Shown: positions 49,330 through 59,670, counted from the stretch's first letter. The stretch is 64,000 nucleotides of DNA from Xylanimicrobium pachnodae JCM 13526 = NBRC 107786 (GCA_001592145.1 BCWJ01000004.1:1-64000); one strand, 5' to 3'. Notes: generated by a model not told the origin, from the letters alone. Numbers and translations: made by a program.

Positions 49330-50853
49330 ATGAAGGGCGAGTTCCCGTTCTGGTTGCGGGCTGAACACCTTCTCAACTTCGTCCTGATGGGCATGCTCAT
49401 CCGGTCGGGCGTCGAGATGCTGTCCTCCCTGCCCCGCCTGTGGTGGCGCAAGGACTGCGCCCCCGGCACCGAGTGGCTGCGCTTCACCAAGCGCAAGCTG
49501 CCCCAGGAGGAGGGCGTCTACACCTCGCTCATGGACGAGAAGTCCGTCCACCCGATCCTGTCCCTGCCCGGCCGGGAGAACATCGGACTGGGCCGGCACT
49601 GGCACGGCCTGTCCGTCATGCTCTGGGTGCTCAACGGCGTCGTCTACATCGTCCTGCTGTTCGCCACCGGCCTGTGGCGCCGCATCGTCCCCACCTCCTG
49701 GGAGGTGTTCCCCGACGCCTGGAACTCCCTGATGGCATACCTGAGCTTCCAGGTCCCCGACATCAGCCACTTCACGCCGTACGACTCGCTGCAGATGCTC
49801 GGCTACACGTTCGTCATCTTCATCCTGGCGCCGTTCCAGATGCTGACCGGGATCGCGATGGCGCCGGCGATCCGGTCCCGGTTCCCGCGGTTCGTCAAGG
49901 CGATGGGCGGCCACCAGGGTGCGCGTTCGATGCACTTCATCGGCCTGGTGCTGTTCTCCGGCTTCATCGTCATGCACGTCTCGCTGGTGTTCCTGGTGCA
50001 CCGCGACAACAACCTGATCCACATGGTGTTCGGCGGCGGGGATGTCACGACGGCGCGGGCCGCGCAGGCGCTCGTCATCATGATCGCCGTCATCGTCGCC
50101 GTGATCTGCTTCTGGATCTTCCTGTCCTACTGGACGCTGGCCGACCGGGTCCGCGCCCACAGGTTCGTGGCCGGGTTCACCGAGATCGGCCGCAAGGTGT
50201 TCCTCAACCGGCTGCGCCCCACGGTCGCCACGCAGACCGCCTACACCGACGCCGACATCTCCGAGTTCCACTGGACGAACGGTCTGCCGCCCACCGAGGA
50301 CGAGTCCGCGCAGTGGGTCCACGCCCGCGACAACGGGTGGGAAGGGCTGACGATCACGCTGCGCGACGACCTCAACGACGTCGAGAAGCAGGTCAGCATC
50401 GAGGACATCCGGAAGCTGCCGCGACACTCGTACATCGCCACCCACACCTGCATGCAGGGATGGTCGGCGACGTCGCGCTGGACGGGCGTGCGGATCACCG
50501 ACCTCATGGCGGTGCTCGGGCCACGACCCGAGGGGGCCCGCTATCTCCTGTTCGAGTCGTACGGGCTGGCGCAGAAGATGTACGACAACCGGCCGCGCGA
50601 ACCGTTCTACTCGGCCATCGACCTCGACACGATCGCGGAGGACGGGACGATCCTCGCGTACGAGCGCAACGGCCACCCGCTCGACAACCACCTGGGCGCC
50701 CCCGCCCGCCTGCGGATCGAGTCCAACCACGGCTACAAGCAGGTCAAATGGGTGGCACGCATCATGTGGATCCACGACTACGCCGACTACGGCGACGGCC
50801 GCGGCGGGACCCGTGAGGACTCCGCGCTCCAGGCCTTCAACGGCCGGATCTGA
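49330..50853 (+). CDS. Cytochrome b561 / sulfite-oxidase-like molybdopterin enzyme fusion
   Basis: A 507-residue fusion. Residues 1-275 form a di-haem b561-type membrane domain with about five helices and His in RHWHGLS, GARSMHFIG and VMHVSLVFLVHRD. Residues ~285-500 form a molybdopterin-binding domain of the YedY/MsrP-sulfite oxidase type. The Mo ligand is Cys374 in THTCMQGWSATSRWTGVRI, and KWVARIMWIHDYADYG closes the domain. It resembles MsrP and its membrane partner on one chain. No Tat signal is seen, so catalytic-domain side is uncertain. The neighbouring mod operon probably supplies its metal. Confidence 0.88.
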   Translation: MKGEFPFWLRAEHLLNFVLMGMLIRSGVEMLSSLPRLWWRKDCAPGTEWLRFTKRKLPQEEGVYTSLMDEKSVHPILSLPGRENIGLGRHWHGLSVMLWVLNGVVYIVLLFATGLWRRIVPTSWEVFPDAWNSLMAYLSFQVPDISHFTPYDSLQMLGYTFVIFILAPFQMLTGIAMAPAIRSRFPRFVKAMGGHQGARSMHFIGLVLFSGFIVMHVSLVFLVHRDNNLIHMVFGGGDVTTARAAQALVIMIAVIVAVICFWIFLSYWTLADRVRAHRFVAGFTEIGRKVFLNRLRPTVATQTAYTDADISEFHWTNGLPPTEDESAQWVHARDNGWEGLTITLRDDLNDVEKQVSIEDIRKLPRHSYIATHTCMQGWSATSRWTGVRITDLMAVLGPRPEGARYLLFESYGLAQKMYDNRPREPFYSAIDLDTIAEDGTILAYERNGHPLDNHLGAPARLRIESNHGYKQVKWVARIMWIHDYADYGDGRGGTREDSALQAFNGRI

Positions 50854-50858
50854 CTGCG

Positions 50859-51110
50859 ATGGCGACGATCGTGGCGACGTGCTTCCTGGTCACAGGCATC
50901 ACCGACGACGACGCCGCCAAGGCCGCCCTCCAGCCGCTGTTCGACATCTTCGCCGAGCACGGCCTGGGGCAGGCCACCTTCGAGATCGTGCCCGGTGAGC
51001 CGACGCGCCTGTGGGTCAAGCACAAGGACACCGTCACCCCGGACCGTGAGCTCATCGGGCGGGCCCTCGCGAAGGCCGGGCCCTACGCCGTCGTCGGCGT
51101 CGGCCGGTAG
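50859..51110 (+). CDS. Small hypothetical protein downstream of the Mo enzyme
   Basis: An 83-residue protein with no recognised family. It is an alternating alpha/beta pattern with a central VPGEPTRLWVKHKDTVTPDR and a terminal GPYAVVGVGR. It contains a single Cys at position 8 and no signal peptide. It starts 5 bases after the fusion enzyme stop and is probably co-transcribed, so a maturation or electron-transfer accessory role is possible but untested. Confidence 0.65.
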   Translation: MATIVATCFLVTGITDDDAAKAALQPLFDIFAEHGLGQATFEIVPGEPTRLWVKHKDTVTPDRELIGRALAKAGPYAVVGVGR

Positions 51111-51140
51111 CCCGCGGCCCGGTCGGCCGGCCGGAAACCA

Positions 51141-51176
51141 GGTGAGGCCCCTCGTCCATGGACGAGGGGCCTCACC
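51141..51176. terminator. Terminator of tRNA-Lys copy 2
   Basis: A perfect 36-base palindrome (GGTGAGGCCCCTCGTCCA and complement) just past the 3' end of the minus-strand tRNA. It also faces the plus-strand unit ending at 51110. Confidence 0.9.
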
Positions 51177-51181
51177 GTCGG

Positions 51182-51254
<73 letters not shown>

Positions 51255-51338
51255 GCAACGGGGGGAAACGCTACCAGCCGCCACGCCCAGCACGAAACCC
51301 GTGGCCTGTGACGTGCCCAACAGCGGCGTCCGCGCAGG

Positions 51339-51674
51339 TCACAGGTACAAACCCGTGGCCTCCGTCGCCTCCTCGGCCTGGCTGACGCCGTGCACGTCCC
51401 GCTCCCGCAGCAGCACGAAGTCGGTGCCGCCCACCTCGACCTCGGCGCGCTCCTCCGGGTCGAACAGCACCCGGTCGCCCACCTGCACCTGGCGCACGTG
51501 CTCCCCCTTGGCGACGACGACGGCCCACGCGAGCCGCTTGGGGCCCTGCGCGGTCGCGGGAATCACGAGCCCGGCCGACGACTGCCGCTCGGACGCGTCG
51601 ACCTCGGGCTGCACCAGGAGCCGGTCGAACAGCATGCGGATGGGGACGTCGGGGGTCGTCGCTGAGGTACTCAC
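51339..51674 (-). CDS. GroES-like (Cpn10 fold) protein, no GroEL nearby
   Basis: A 111-residue Cpn10-type protein: MLFDRLLVQPE, SSAGLVIPATAQGPKRLAWAVV, QVGDRVLFDPEERAEVEVGG and TDFVLLRERDVHGV follow GroES strand by strand. The mobile loop reads ERQSSAGLV, lacking the exact IVL tripeptide that docks GroEL. A short tail follows. No groEL gene is present in the window. It may be a divergent co-chaperonin or a moonlighting relative. GTG 51674 is the chosen start. The gene faces tRNA-Lys. Confidence 0.8.
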   Translation of the reverse strand: MSTSATTPDVPIRMLFDRLLVQPEVDASERQSSAGLVIPATAQGPKRLAWAVVVAKGEHVRQVQVGDRVLFDPEERAEVEVGGTDFVLLRERDVHGVSQAEEATEATGLYL

Positions 51675-51788
51675 GCAGGCAACCGTAGGCGACGTCGGCC
51701 ACCGCCCGCGGCGGGTGTCGGCGCCGAGAGTCACCCGCGGCGCCGTCTACGCTCGACGTGTCCACCACCCTCACGTCAGGAGCACCCC

Positions 51789-52268
51789 ATGCCCCGCCTC
51801 GCCGTCGGCGACCCCGCCCCCGACTTCACGCTCCAGGCCGCGAACGGGTCGCCGTTCACGCTGTCCGAGGCGCTCGCCGAGCCCGGTCGCTCCGGCGTCG
51901 TCGTCTACTTCTACCCGGCTGCGATGACGCCCGGGTGCACCACCGAGGCGTGCGACTTCCGCGACTCCCTCGCGTCCCTGCAGGGCGCCGGCTACGGCGT
52001 CGTCGGCGTCTCGCCCGACGACGTCGCGAAGCTGGTCCGGTTCGCCGAACGGGACGGGCTGACGTTCCCCCTGGCCGCCGACACCGACCACGCCGTCGCA
52101 GACGCGTACGGCGCCTGGGGCGTGCGCAAGCTCTACGGCAAGGACGTGACGGGCATCATCCGCTCGACCGTCGTGGTGGGCCCGGACGGCCGCGTCACCG
52201 TGGCCCAGTACAACGTCAAGGCGACCGGCCACGTGGCCCGCCTGCGCAAGGCGCTCGGGATCGACTGA
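51789..52268 (+). CDS. bcp: Thiol peroxidase Bcp (PrxQ-type peroxiredoxin)
   Basis: A 159-residue peroxiredoxin reducing hydroperoxides with thioredoxin. The peroxidatic Cys is near residue 50 in FYPAAMTPGCTTEACDFRD, with the second Cys five residues later as in PrxQ. GVSPDDVAKLVRFAERDGLTFPL and GVRKLYGKDVTGIIRSTVVV are typical. AGGAGCACCCC precedes the ATG. A thioredoxin gene lies 700 bases away and may be its reductant. Confidence 0.95.
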   Translation: MPRLAVGDPAPDFTLQAANGSPFTLSEALAEPGRSGVVVYFYPAAMTPGCTTEACDFRDSLASLQGAGYGVVGVSPDDVAKLVRFAERDGLTFPLAADTDHAVADAYGAWGVRKLYGKDVTGIIRSTVVVGPDGRVTVAQYNVKATGHVARLRKALGID

Positions 52269-52288
52269 CGGTTCCTTACACTGGGCGA

Positions 52289-52375
52289 GCGCGCGTGTCG
52301 AAACTGGCAGACGAGCCGGGTTTAGGTCCCGGTGTCCTCGCGGACGTGCGGGTTCGAGTCCCGTCGCGCGCACCA
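52289..52375 (+). tRNA. tRNA-Leu (anticodon TAG)
   Basis: Class II tRNA with a long variable arm. Acceptor GCGCGCG/CGCGCGC, anticodon stem CCGGG/CCCGG, loop TTTAGGT (anticodon TAG), T loop TTCGAGT, CCA encoded. TACACT lies 7-12 bases upstream as a likely -10 box. Confidence 0.95.
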
Positions 52376-52391
52376 CGTCGATTCGTGGGGA

Positions 52392-52450
52392 TGGTGCCGG
52401 TTCGTGCGCTCGGGCCCACGGACCTGCACCGATTCCACGAACCGGTGCCA
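52392..52450. terminator. TTCGTG-type hairpin after tRNA-Leu
   Basis: TGGTGCCGGTTCGTG pairs with CACGAACCGGTGCCA (two mismatches). It lies between tRNA-Leu and the SdpI-like gene, and GTCGATTCGTGGG just precedes it. It shares its motif with the hairpin at 52843. Confidence 0.55.
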
Positions 52451-52470
52451 GCTCGTCGAGGAGGTGCGCG

Positions 52471-52812
52471 GTGGCCCAGGTTCAGGCCGGCCTCATGCCG
52501 CTGATCGTGATCCAGCCCATCGTCATGCTGCTGTCAGGGCTGATGTGTCACGCCGCAGCGCGCGGACGGCTGGGCCGGAACGTCATCACCGGGTACCGGT
52601 TCCGGGAACTGCTGGCATCCGACCGCGCTTGGGCCGCCGGGCACGCCGCCGCCGAGCAGCCGTCCTGGGTCGGCTTCGGGCTGACCACGGCGTTCGCGAT
52701 CTACGGCGTTGCCATCCGTCCCGTGGCGCTCGTGGCCGAGGTGGTGGCGTTCGCTGCGTGTCTGGCATGGGCGATCCGGGCCGCCATCGCGGCCGCGGCC
52801 AACACCCGCTGA
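52471..52812 (+). CDS. SdpI/YhfL-like small membrane protein
   Basis: A 113-residue protein with three predicted helices (near 9-25, 67-82 and 85-105). The stretch GYRFRELLASDRAWAAGHAA matches the R-x-R-T-x-x-S-x-x-A-W-x-x-G-H core of the SdpI family, which in Bacillus confers immunity to the SdpC toxin. No toxin gene is next to it, so an immunity role is not implied. GTG 52471 follows GAGGAGGTGCG. It is flanked on both sides by TTCGTG hairpins. Confidence 0.7.
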   Translation: MAQVQAGLMPLIVIQPIVMLLSGLMCHAAARGRLGRNVITGYRFRELLASDRAWAAGHAAAEQPSWVGFGLTTAFAIYGVAIRPVALVAEVVAFAACLAWAIRAAIAAAANTR

Positions 52813-52842
52813 CACCTCACCCGCTCGGCCCCGGCGCTCAGC

Positions 52843-52914
52843 CGACGATTCGTGGGTTTGTCGTCGATTCGTGGGCTTGAGCGCACGAATCGTCGACAAA
52901 CCCACGAACCGTCG
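52843..52914. repeat. Nested TTCGTGGG inverted repeats
   Basis: The outer 21-base arms start CGACGATTCGTGGGTTTGTC and match with one mismatch. Inside lies a second pair, CGATTCGTG/CACGAATCG. It separates the convergent SdpI-like and thioredoxin genes, so a bidirectional terminator is likely, but the nested repetition of the same motif is unusual. Confidence 0.75.
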
Positions 52915-52961
52915 GGTCAGACGCGCCGGGGCCGGCGGGTGGCACGGGCCGGGCCGGCGGG

Positions 52962-53333
52962 TCAGTGGGCGCGGGCCGCGTCCGCCGCGATCGCCTCGCG
53001 CACCTCGTCCATGTCCAGGGCCTTCACGGCGTCGACGACGTCCTGGAGCGTCTTGGCCGGCATCGCACCCGGCTGGGAGAACACGAGGACGCCCTCACGG
53101 AACGCCATCAGGGTGGGGATCGAGGTGATGCCCGCGGCGGCGGCGATCTGCTGCTGCGCGTCGGTGTCGATCTTGCCGTGGACGATGTCCGGGTTGGTCT
53201 CGGACGACTTCTCGAAGACGGGGCCGAACTGCCGGCACGGCGGGCACCAGGTGGCCCAGAAGTCGACGAGCACGATGTCGTTGCCCTCGACGGTCTCGCG
53301 GAAGGTGGCGTCGGTCAGCTCGACGGTGGCCAT
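52962..53333 (-). CDS. trxA: Thioredoxin
   Basis: A 123-residue thioredoxin. The active site is WCPPC in VLVDFWATWCPPCRQFGPVF, where standard TrxA has WCGPC. Cis-Pro occurs in GITSIPTLMAFREG. The last ~18 residues (DMDEVREAIAADAARAH) are an extra helix. ATG 53333 with GAAAGGAACACCCC upstream is the start. The WCPPC site is common in actinobacterial thioredoxins and may shift redox potential. It probably reduces Bcp, among others. Confidence 0.94.
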   Translation of the reverse strand: MATVELTDATFRETVEGNDIVLVDFWATWCPPCRQFGPVFEKSSETNPDIVHGKIDTDAQQQIAAAAGITSIPTLMAFREGVLVFSQPGAMPAKTLQDVVDAVKALDMDEVREAIAADAARAH

Positions 53334-53473
53334 GGGGTGTTCCTTTCGGTGGGTACGCCCACCCCAGCACACAAACCTCCCGGGGTATTCCCGGGCCACG
53401 CCGTCGGCCGACGTGGCGCTGCACACCCCGCCTGCGCGCTGCTCCACCCCCGGGCGCGTGACAGGATCGGCCT

Positions 53474-54043
53474 GTGACCGCCTCCGCCGAGATGCCCCCA
53501 CCGGACGACTGGAAGCCTCCCGTCCCGACCCCGTCCGGCTGGCTGACGCAGGAGACCCTGGCCGCCGCGCGCGCCCAGTTCCCCATCGTGTACGTGGACG
53601 CCGTCCCCGTGCGGGTGGACGACTCGGGCGACGTCGTCGCCGTCGGGATCCTGCTGCGCATGGGCTCGCGCGGGCTGACCCGTTCGCTCGTCTCGGGGCG
53701 CGTCATGTACCACGAGCGCGTGCGCGACGCGCTGCTGCGGCACATCGAGAAGGACCTCGGGCCGGTGGCGCTCCCCCGCGTCCCGTCGTCACCGCAGCCG
53801 TTCACGGTCGCCGAGTACTTCCCCACGCCCGGCATCACGCCGTACCACGACACCCGCCAGCACGCCGTGTCGCTCGCCTACGTCGTGCCCGTCACGGGTG
53901 ACTGCCGTCCCCAGCAGGACGCGCTGGCCATCGCGTGGCTCACCCCGGAGGAGGCGTGCGCGGACACCGTGCAGGCCGAGTTCCTGGGCGGGCAGGGCAC
54001 CCTGGTCAAGCAGGCGATGGCCTGGGTGGGCCGGCTCTCCTAA
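53474..54043 (+). CDS. NUDIX-like protein (DUF4916 type)
   Basis: A 189-residue protein related to NUDIX hydrolases. The position of the NUDIX box reads SGRVMYHERVRDALLRHIEK and lacks the REUxEE glutamates, so pyrophosphatase activity is doubtful. The pattern GILLRMGSRGLTRSLVSGRV...DLGP matches the DUF4916 group by recollection. GTG 53474 starts it. Its TAA stop is the first three bases of the inverted-repeat core of the mobile element to the right, so the original C-terminus may have been altered. Confidence 0.78.
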   Translation: MTASAEMPPPDDWKPPVPTPSGWLTQETLAAARAQFPIVYVDAVPVRVDDSGDVVAVGILLRMGSRGLTRSLVSGRVMYHERVRDALLRHIEKDLGPVALPRVPSSPQPFTVAEYFPTPGITPYHDTRQHAVSLAYVVPVTGDCRPQQDALAIAWLTPEEACADTVQAEFLGGQGTLVKQAMAWVGRLS

Positions 54044-54058
54044 AGCCTGTCGAACAAC
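54039..54058. repeat. Left terminal inverted repeat of the IS5-type element
   Basis: CCTAAAGCCTGTCGAACAAC. The complement at 56291-56310 differs at one base (C/G at position 11). It contains the stop codon of the NUDIX-like gene. Confidence 0.8.
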
Positions 54059-54130
54059 CTCGGTGAGGTGGTCGGCAGCGTCCTTCTCGGACGTCCCTAG
54101 GCCGCTGAAGCGGTGAGGGTTCCCACGTCG
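54044..54130 (-). ncRNA. Possible omega RNA region of TnpB
   Basis: In IS200/IS605-type elements the guide (omega) RNA covers the 3' end of tnpB and the following right end. Here that interval is the minus-strand sequence from about 54130 down to the element boundary. It contains short complementary stretches (CCTCGGTGAGG, CCGCTGAAGCGG). Placement is by family knowledge only. No boundary or guide can be defined from sequence alone. Confidence 0.3.
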
Positions 54131-55587
54131 TCCGGGCTGGTTTCGTCGGCGCGTGCGCGTCGGCCAGAGCCTTCCCGTCGGTGGGCGTTGGTGACCTGGC
54201 CTCGTGCTTCGGGGTCCAGGACCTGGGAGAGGTAGTGCTGTTCGCCCCAGGCGGCGAGGTTGACCGCGGCGTTCAGGTCACGGTCGAGGGCCAGCCCGCA
54301 GTGCTCGCAGTGGAAGACGCGGTTCGCGAGGGTGAGCGCCTGGTTGACGTCACCGCACCCCGAGCAGGTCTTCGAGGACGGGAACCACCGGTCCGCGATG
54401 AGGACTTGCCCGCCGCGCCAGGACTGTTTGTAGGTGACCTGGCGGGCGAGTTCGCCCCAGGCTGCGTCCGAGATGGCTGCGGCGAGCCGGTGGTTGGCGA
54501 GCATGCCGGTGATGTTGAGGTCTTCGATGACGAGCCGGTCGTGGGTCTTGACCAACGCGTTCGAGACCTGGTGCAGGAAGTGGTGGCGGCGGGCACGGAC
54601 CCGCTCGTGATGACGGGCGAGCCGGCGCACGGCCGCACGCCGGCTGGCGGAGCCCTTGGCCTTGCGGGATACCGACTTCTGCAGTCGCCGGGTGACCGGT
54701 TGCGCGGACCGTAACGCTTTCGGCGCCGTGGCCACACGCAGCACCTCGCTGCCGTCGGCCCCGGCGGCGACGACGGGGACGTGTAGGCCACGGTCCACTC
54801 CGGCCCACCCGGCGTGGTCAGCCTTGCCTCGCGGCTTGTGGCGGGCGGCGGGGTGCACGTCGGCGGCCTGCACGTTGAGCGAGATCCGCCAACGCCCACC
54901 CCGGCGGGAAACGGTCGCGAACAAGACCCGCGCGCGCCCAGAAGCGAGCATGCGGCGCAGGCGACGAGTGTCGTCGTGCACGCGGATGGCACCGATGCCC
55001 GGCAGCGTCACCGAGCGGGGGCCGTTCTCCCCCAGACGGATCGTCGCGCGCTCGCCCGTCTTCGTCTTGGAGACCTTGTTCCGCATCCGGAACGAGCCAC
55101 GTTCAACGTTCTTCTTCTTGAACCGCGGGTGCCCGACCACGCGGCCGGCGCGCTTGCCGCGACGGGAGGCGGTCCACGCCTTCAAAGCTTTGCCGAGGTC
55201 GACGACGGCCTCCTCAAAGACCTGCGCGGACACCTCCGTCCGCCACGCCAGGCCCGTGGCTTCCAACTTGGCGGCGCCCGAGACGTCGACAACGAAGCGG
55301 CGCCCGGCATCCTCGGACTTCTTCCACGCGTTAAACGCGTTGATCAGGTCGAACCCCGTCCAGGGGATCTTCACCTCGGCGTCGCCGTCCTCGCCTGTGA
55401 GCGCCACGGTGGCGTTCCTGAATGCCTGGCGGGCGTCAAGGTGCAGTCGCAGGCCTTGGTTGAACGCGAACCTCGCGGCGCCCTCATGCCGGGCCAGTGC
55501 ACGCGCCTGTTCCGCGGTGGGGTCAGCCACCAGCTGGAGTGTTGTGTGCCTCGCCACGACAACGACGCTACCGGCCGGCACCGACAA
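54097..55587 (-). CDS. tnpB: TnpB-family RNA-guided endonuclease (IS605 OrfB)
   Basis: A 496-residue TnpB. RuvC catalytic residues are all present: Asp265 in WAGVDRGLHVPV, Glu355 in LVIEDLNITG, and Asp435/437 in LALDRDLNAAVN. The zinc ribbon is CSGCGDVNQAL ... HCEHC. The N-terminal REC-like part contains HPRFKKKNVERGSF. The length is slightly above the usual ~400 due to an N-terminal ~50-residue extension and a ~40-residue tail. No tnpA is present, so it cannot move alone. The ATG at 55587 is the first start; GTG codons downstream are possible. Confidence 0.92.
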   Translation of the reverse strand: MSVPAGSVVVVARHTTLQLVADPTAEQARALARHEGAARFAFNQGLRLHLDARQAFRNATVALTGEDGDAEVKIPWTGFDLINAFNAWKKSEDAGRRFVVDVSGAAKLEATGLAWRTEVSAQVFEEAVVDLGKALKAWTASRRGKRAGRVVGHPRFKKKNVERGSFRMRNKVSKTKTGERATIRLGENGPRSVTLPGIGAIRVHDDTRRLRRMLASGRARVLFATVSRRGGRWRISLNVQAADVHPAARHKPRGKADHAGWAGVDRGLHVPVVAAGADGSEVLRVATAPKALRSAQPVTRRLQKSVSRKAKGSASRRAAVRRLARHHERVRARRHHFLHQVSNALVKTHDRLVIEDLNITGMLANHRLAAAISDAAWGELARQVTYKQSWRGGQVLIADRWFPSSKTCSGCGDVNQALTLANRVFHCEHCGLALDRDLNAAVNLAAWGEQHYLSQVLDPEARGQVTNAHRREGSGRRARADETSPDDVGTLTASAA

Positions 55588-55625
55588 CGACCGGGATGTC
55601 AGTCCTGGTCACGAGGATCAGTCCC

Positions 55626-56291
55626 GTGTGAATGCTCTTCTCGACGGCCGTACCCGTCCGACCTGACCGGCGCCGCATGGACACGCATTGCCACGCTCGT
55701 GATCCCCACCCACATCCCGTGGCGGGCGCTACCGCACGACTTCGCCGTTTCCTGGTCCGCGACGCACAAGCACTTCACCAGATGGACCAAGAGACGGCTG
55801 TGGGAGCAGGTGCTCGCCGTTTTGCGCGCCGAGGACCGCGTGCACGACGGCCGCGAACAGCAACCGACGGCGGCCGTCATGGACTCATCGACGGCATCAA
55901 GCGGCACATCCTCGTCGACACCGCCGGCAGGCTCCTGGCCGCCCACGTGACCGCTGCGAACGTCCAAGACCGGGCCGCGTTCGCCGATCTCCTCGCCAAG
56001 AACCCCTTCCCGAGCGTGGAGCACATCTGGGCCGACAAGGGCTACACCCGGCAAGCGCCCACCGACGCCGCAACCAGTGCAGGAATCGAGTTGGAGATCG
56101 TCTCCGGCCCCAAGCCCATCGGCGGGTTCGTCGTCCAACCACGGCGCTGGGTCGTTGAGCGAACCAACGGGTGGATCAACCGACACCGACGCCTCGTACG
56201 CCAGTACGAGGCCACCCTCACCGCCCACGAAGCATCCGTCGTCCTGTCCCAGATCCGGCTACTCCTACGCCGACTCGACCGGCGACCGTAG
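55626..56291 (+). pseudogene. IS5-family transposase, degraded
   Basis: Two frames are needed. First frame: YPSDLTGAAWTRI, WRALPHDFAVSWSATHKHFTRW, DGREQQPTAAVMDSS. Second frame: IDGIKRHILVDTAGRLLAAH, then VTAANVQDRAAF, HIWADKGYTRQ, RRWVVERTNGWINRHRRLV. About 35 residues are missing between RI and WRALPHD. About 20 are missing where the frame changes (normally after DSQSV). The DDE motif keeps Asp in VMDSS, Asp in WADKGY and Glu in VVERTNGW, but the reading frame is broken. It ends a few bases before the right terminal repeat. Confidence 0.85.
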
Positions 56292-56305
56292 TTGTTCCAC
56301 AGGCT

Positions 56306-56310
<5 letters not shown>
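56291..56310. repeat. Right terminal inverted repeat of the IS5-type element
   Basis: GTTGTTCCACAGGCTTTAGG, the mate of 54039-54058. It contains (as TTA at 56306-56308) the stop codon of the minus-strand ABC-F gene. Confidence 0.8.
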
Positions 56311-58126
<1,816 letters not shown>

Positions 58127-58166
58127 CCGGACACGGTAGTCGGCGGCCACGGTTAGGGTTCCACGT

Positions 58167-58982
58167 ATGGCCACCCCCACCCCGGACCCTGTCTCCGCTG
58201 CCTCCCCCACCGCTGCCGTGCCCGCCGCCGTCACCACCACCGCCGTGACCCGCGCGGACGGCCGCGCCCCCGACGAGCTGCGTCCCGTGCGGATCACGCG
58301 CGGCTGGCTCGACGCCGCCGAGGGCTCGGTGCTGGTCGAGTTCGGCGGGACGCGCGTGCTGTGCGCGGCGTCGTTCACGGCGGGCGTGCCGCGCTGGAAG
58401 AAGGGCTCGGGCGAGGGCTGGGTCACGGCCGAGTACGCCATGCTGCCGCGCGCCACCAACACCCGCTCGGACCGTGAGTCGGTCAAGGGGCGCGTGGGCG
58501 GCCGCACGCACGAGATCTCGCGGCTCATCGGCCGCTCGCTGCGCGCGATCATCGACGTGTCCGCCCTGGGCGAGAACACGATCGTGCTGGACTGCGACGT
58601 GCTCCAGGCCGACGGCGGCACCCGCACCGCCGCGATCACCGGCGCGTACGTGGCCCTCGCCGACGCCGTCGCGTGGGGCCAGCGGCACGGGCACATCACG
58701 GGCGCAAAGCAGGTGCTGACCGACTCGGTGAGCGCGGTGAGCGTGGGCATCATCGACGGCGTCCCCATGCTCGACCTGCCCTACGTGGAGGACGTGCGCG
58801 CGGGGACGGACATGAACGTGGTGGTCACGGGCTCGGGCACGTTCGTCGAGGTGCAGGGCACGGCCGAGCACGGCGCGTTCGACCGTGCGGAGCTCGACGC
58901 CCTGCTGGACCTCGCGGTGGCGGGCAACGCCAGCCTGGCCGAGTTGCAGCGCACCGCGCTGGCTGAGGAACTGGTCCGATGA
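58167..58982 (+). CDS. rph: Ribonuclease PH
   Basis: Phosphate-dependent 3'-5' exoribonuclease that trims tRNA 3' ends. A 271-residue protein. Core motifs are [40 protein letters not shown] and [15 protein letters not shown], with [12 protein letters not shown] near the end. The first ~26 residues (Ala/Pro/Thr-rich) are an extension before the usual TRADGR start. GTG at 58245 would give the shorter form. Coupled to rdgB by ATGA overlap, a conserved pair. Confidence 0.96.
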   Translation: MATPTPDPVSAASPTAAVPAAVTTTAVTRADGRAPDELRPVRITRGWLDAAEGSVLVEFGGTRVLCAASFTAGVPRWKKGSGEGWVTAEYAMLPRATNTRSDRESVKGRVGGRTHEISRLIGRSLRAIIDVSALGENTIVLDCDVLQADGGTRTAAITGAYVALADAVAWGQRHGHITGAKQVLTDSVSAVSVGIIDGVPMLDLPYVEDVRAGTDMNVVVTGSGTFVEVQGTAEHGAFDRAELDALLDLAVAGNASLAELQRTALAEELVR

Positions 58983-59647
58983 GCATCGCCGTGCCCGCGG
59001 GCGCCCGCCTGGTCCTGGCCACCCACAACCACAAGAAGGTCGTCGAGCTGCTCGCGATCCTGCGCGCCCAGCCCGGCCTGGCCGAGCTGCCCGACGACGC
59101 CGTGGTTACCGCGGCGGACCTGGGCGCCCCCGAGCCCGTCGAGGACGGGGTCACGTTCGAGGAGAACGCGCTGATCAAGGCGCGCGCCCTGGTCCGCGCC
59201 ACGGGGCTGCCCGCCGTCGCGGACGACTCGGGCCTGGCCGTGGACGTGCTGGGCGGCGCGCCCGGCATCTTCTCCGCCCGCTGGGCGGGCCGCCACGGCG
59301 ACGACCAGGCGAACCTGGACCTGCTGCTGGCCCAGCTCGCGGCCATCACCCAGCCGATCCACCGGCGGGCGGGCTTCGTGTGCGCCGCGGCGCTCGTGAC
59401 GCCCGACGGCGAGGAGGAGGTGTGCCGGGGCGAGATGCGCGGCACCCTGGTGGACGCCCCGCGCGGCACGAACGGGTTCGGCTACGACCCCATCCTGGTC
59501 CCGGACGCGCAGGCGCCCGCCGCCGACGACGGCCCCGGCACCCGCACCGCCGCCGAGCTGACCCCGGAGGAGAAGAACGCGATCAGCCACCGCGGCCAGG
59601 CCTTCACGGAGCTGGCCCCGGCGGTCGCCGCAGCACTGCTGGGCTGA
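58979..59647 (+). CDS. rdgB: Non-canonical purine NTP pyrophosphatase (RdgB/HAM1)
   Basis: Hydrolyses dITP, ITP and XTP to keep them out of nucleic acids. A 222-residue protein with [11 protein letters not shown] (substrate phosphate site), [32 protein letters not shown] (catalytic Asp pair), [10 protein letters not shown] and SHRGQAF. All match the family. Its start overlaps the rph stop. It is followed by the fourth dispersed palindrome. Confidence 0.96.
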   Translation: MSIAVPAGARLVLATHNHKKVVELLAILRAQPGLAELPDDAVVTAADLGAPEPVEDGVTFEENALIKARALVRATGLPAVADDSGLAVDVLGGAPGIFSARWAGRHGDDQANLDLLLAQLAAITQPIHRRAGFVCAAALVTPDGEEEVCRGEMRGTLVDAPRGTNGFGYDPILVPDAQAPAADDGPGTRTAAELTPEEKNAISHRGQAFTELAPAVAAALLG

Positions 59648-59670
59648 CTCCGGCCGCGATCCACGGGGGT

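Noticed and set aside
52471-52812. SdpI-like protein as immunity factor of a toxin system
   Set aside because: No SdpC/SdpA/SdpB-type or other toxin gene lies nearby; only the family resemblance supports it.
55632-56291. Treating the plus-strand frame after tnpB as one intact transposase
   Set aside because: The N-terminal part is in a different frame and two conserved blocks are missing, so it is a remnant.
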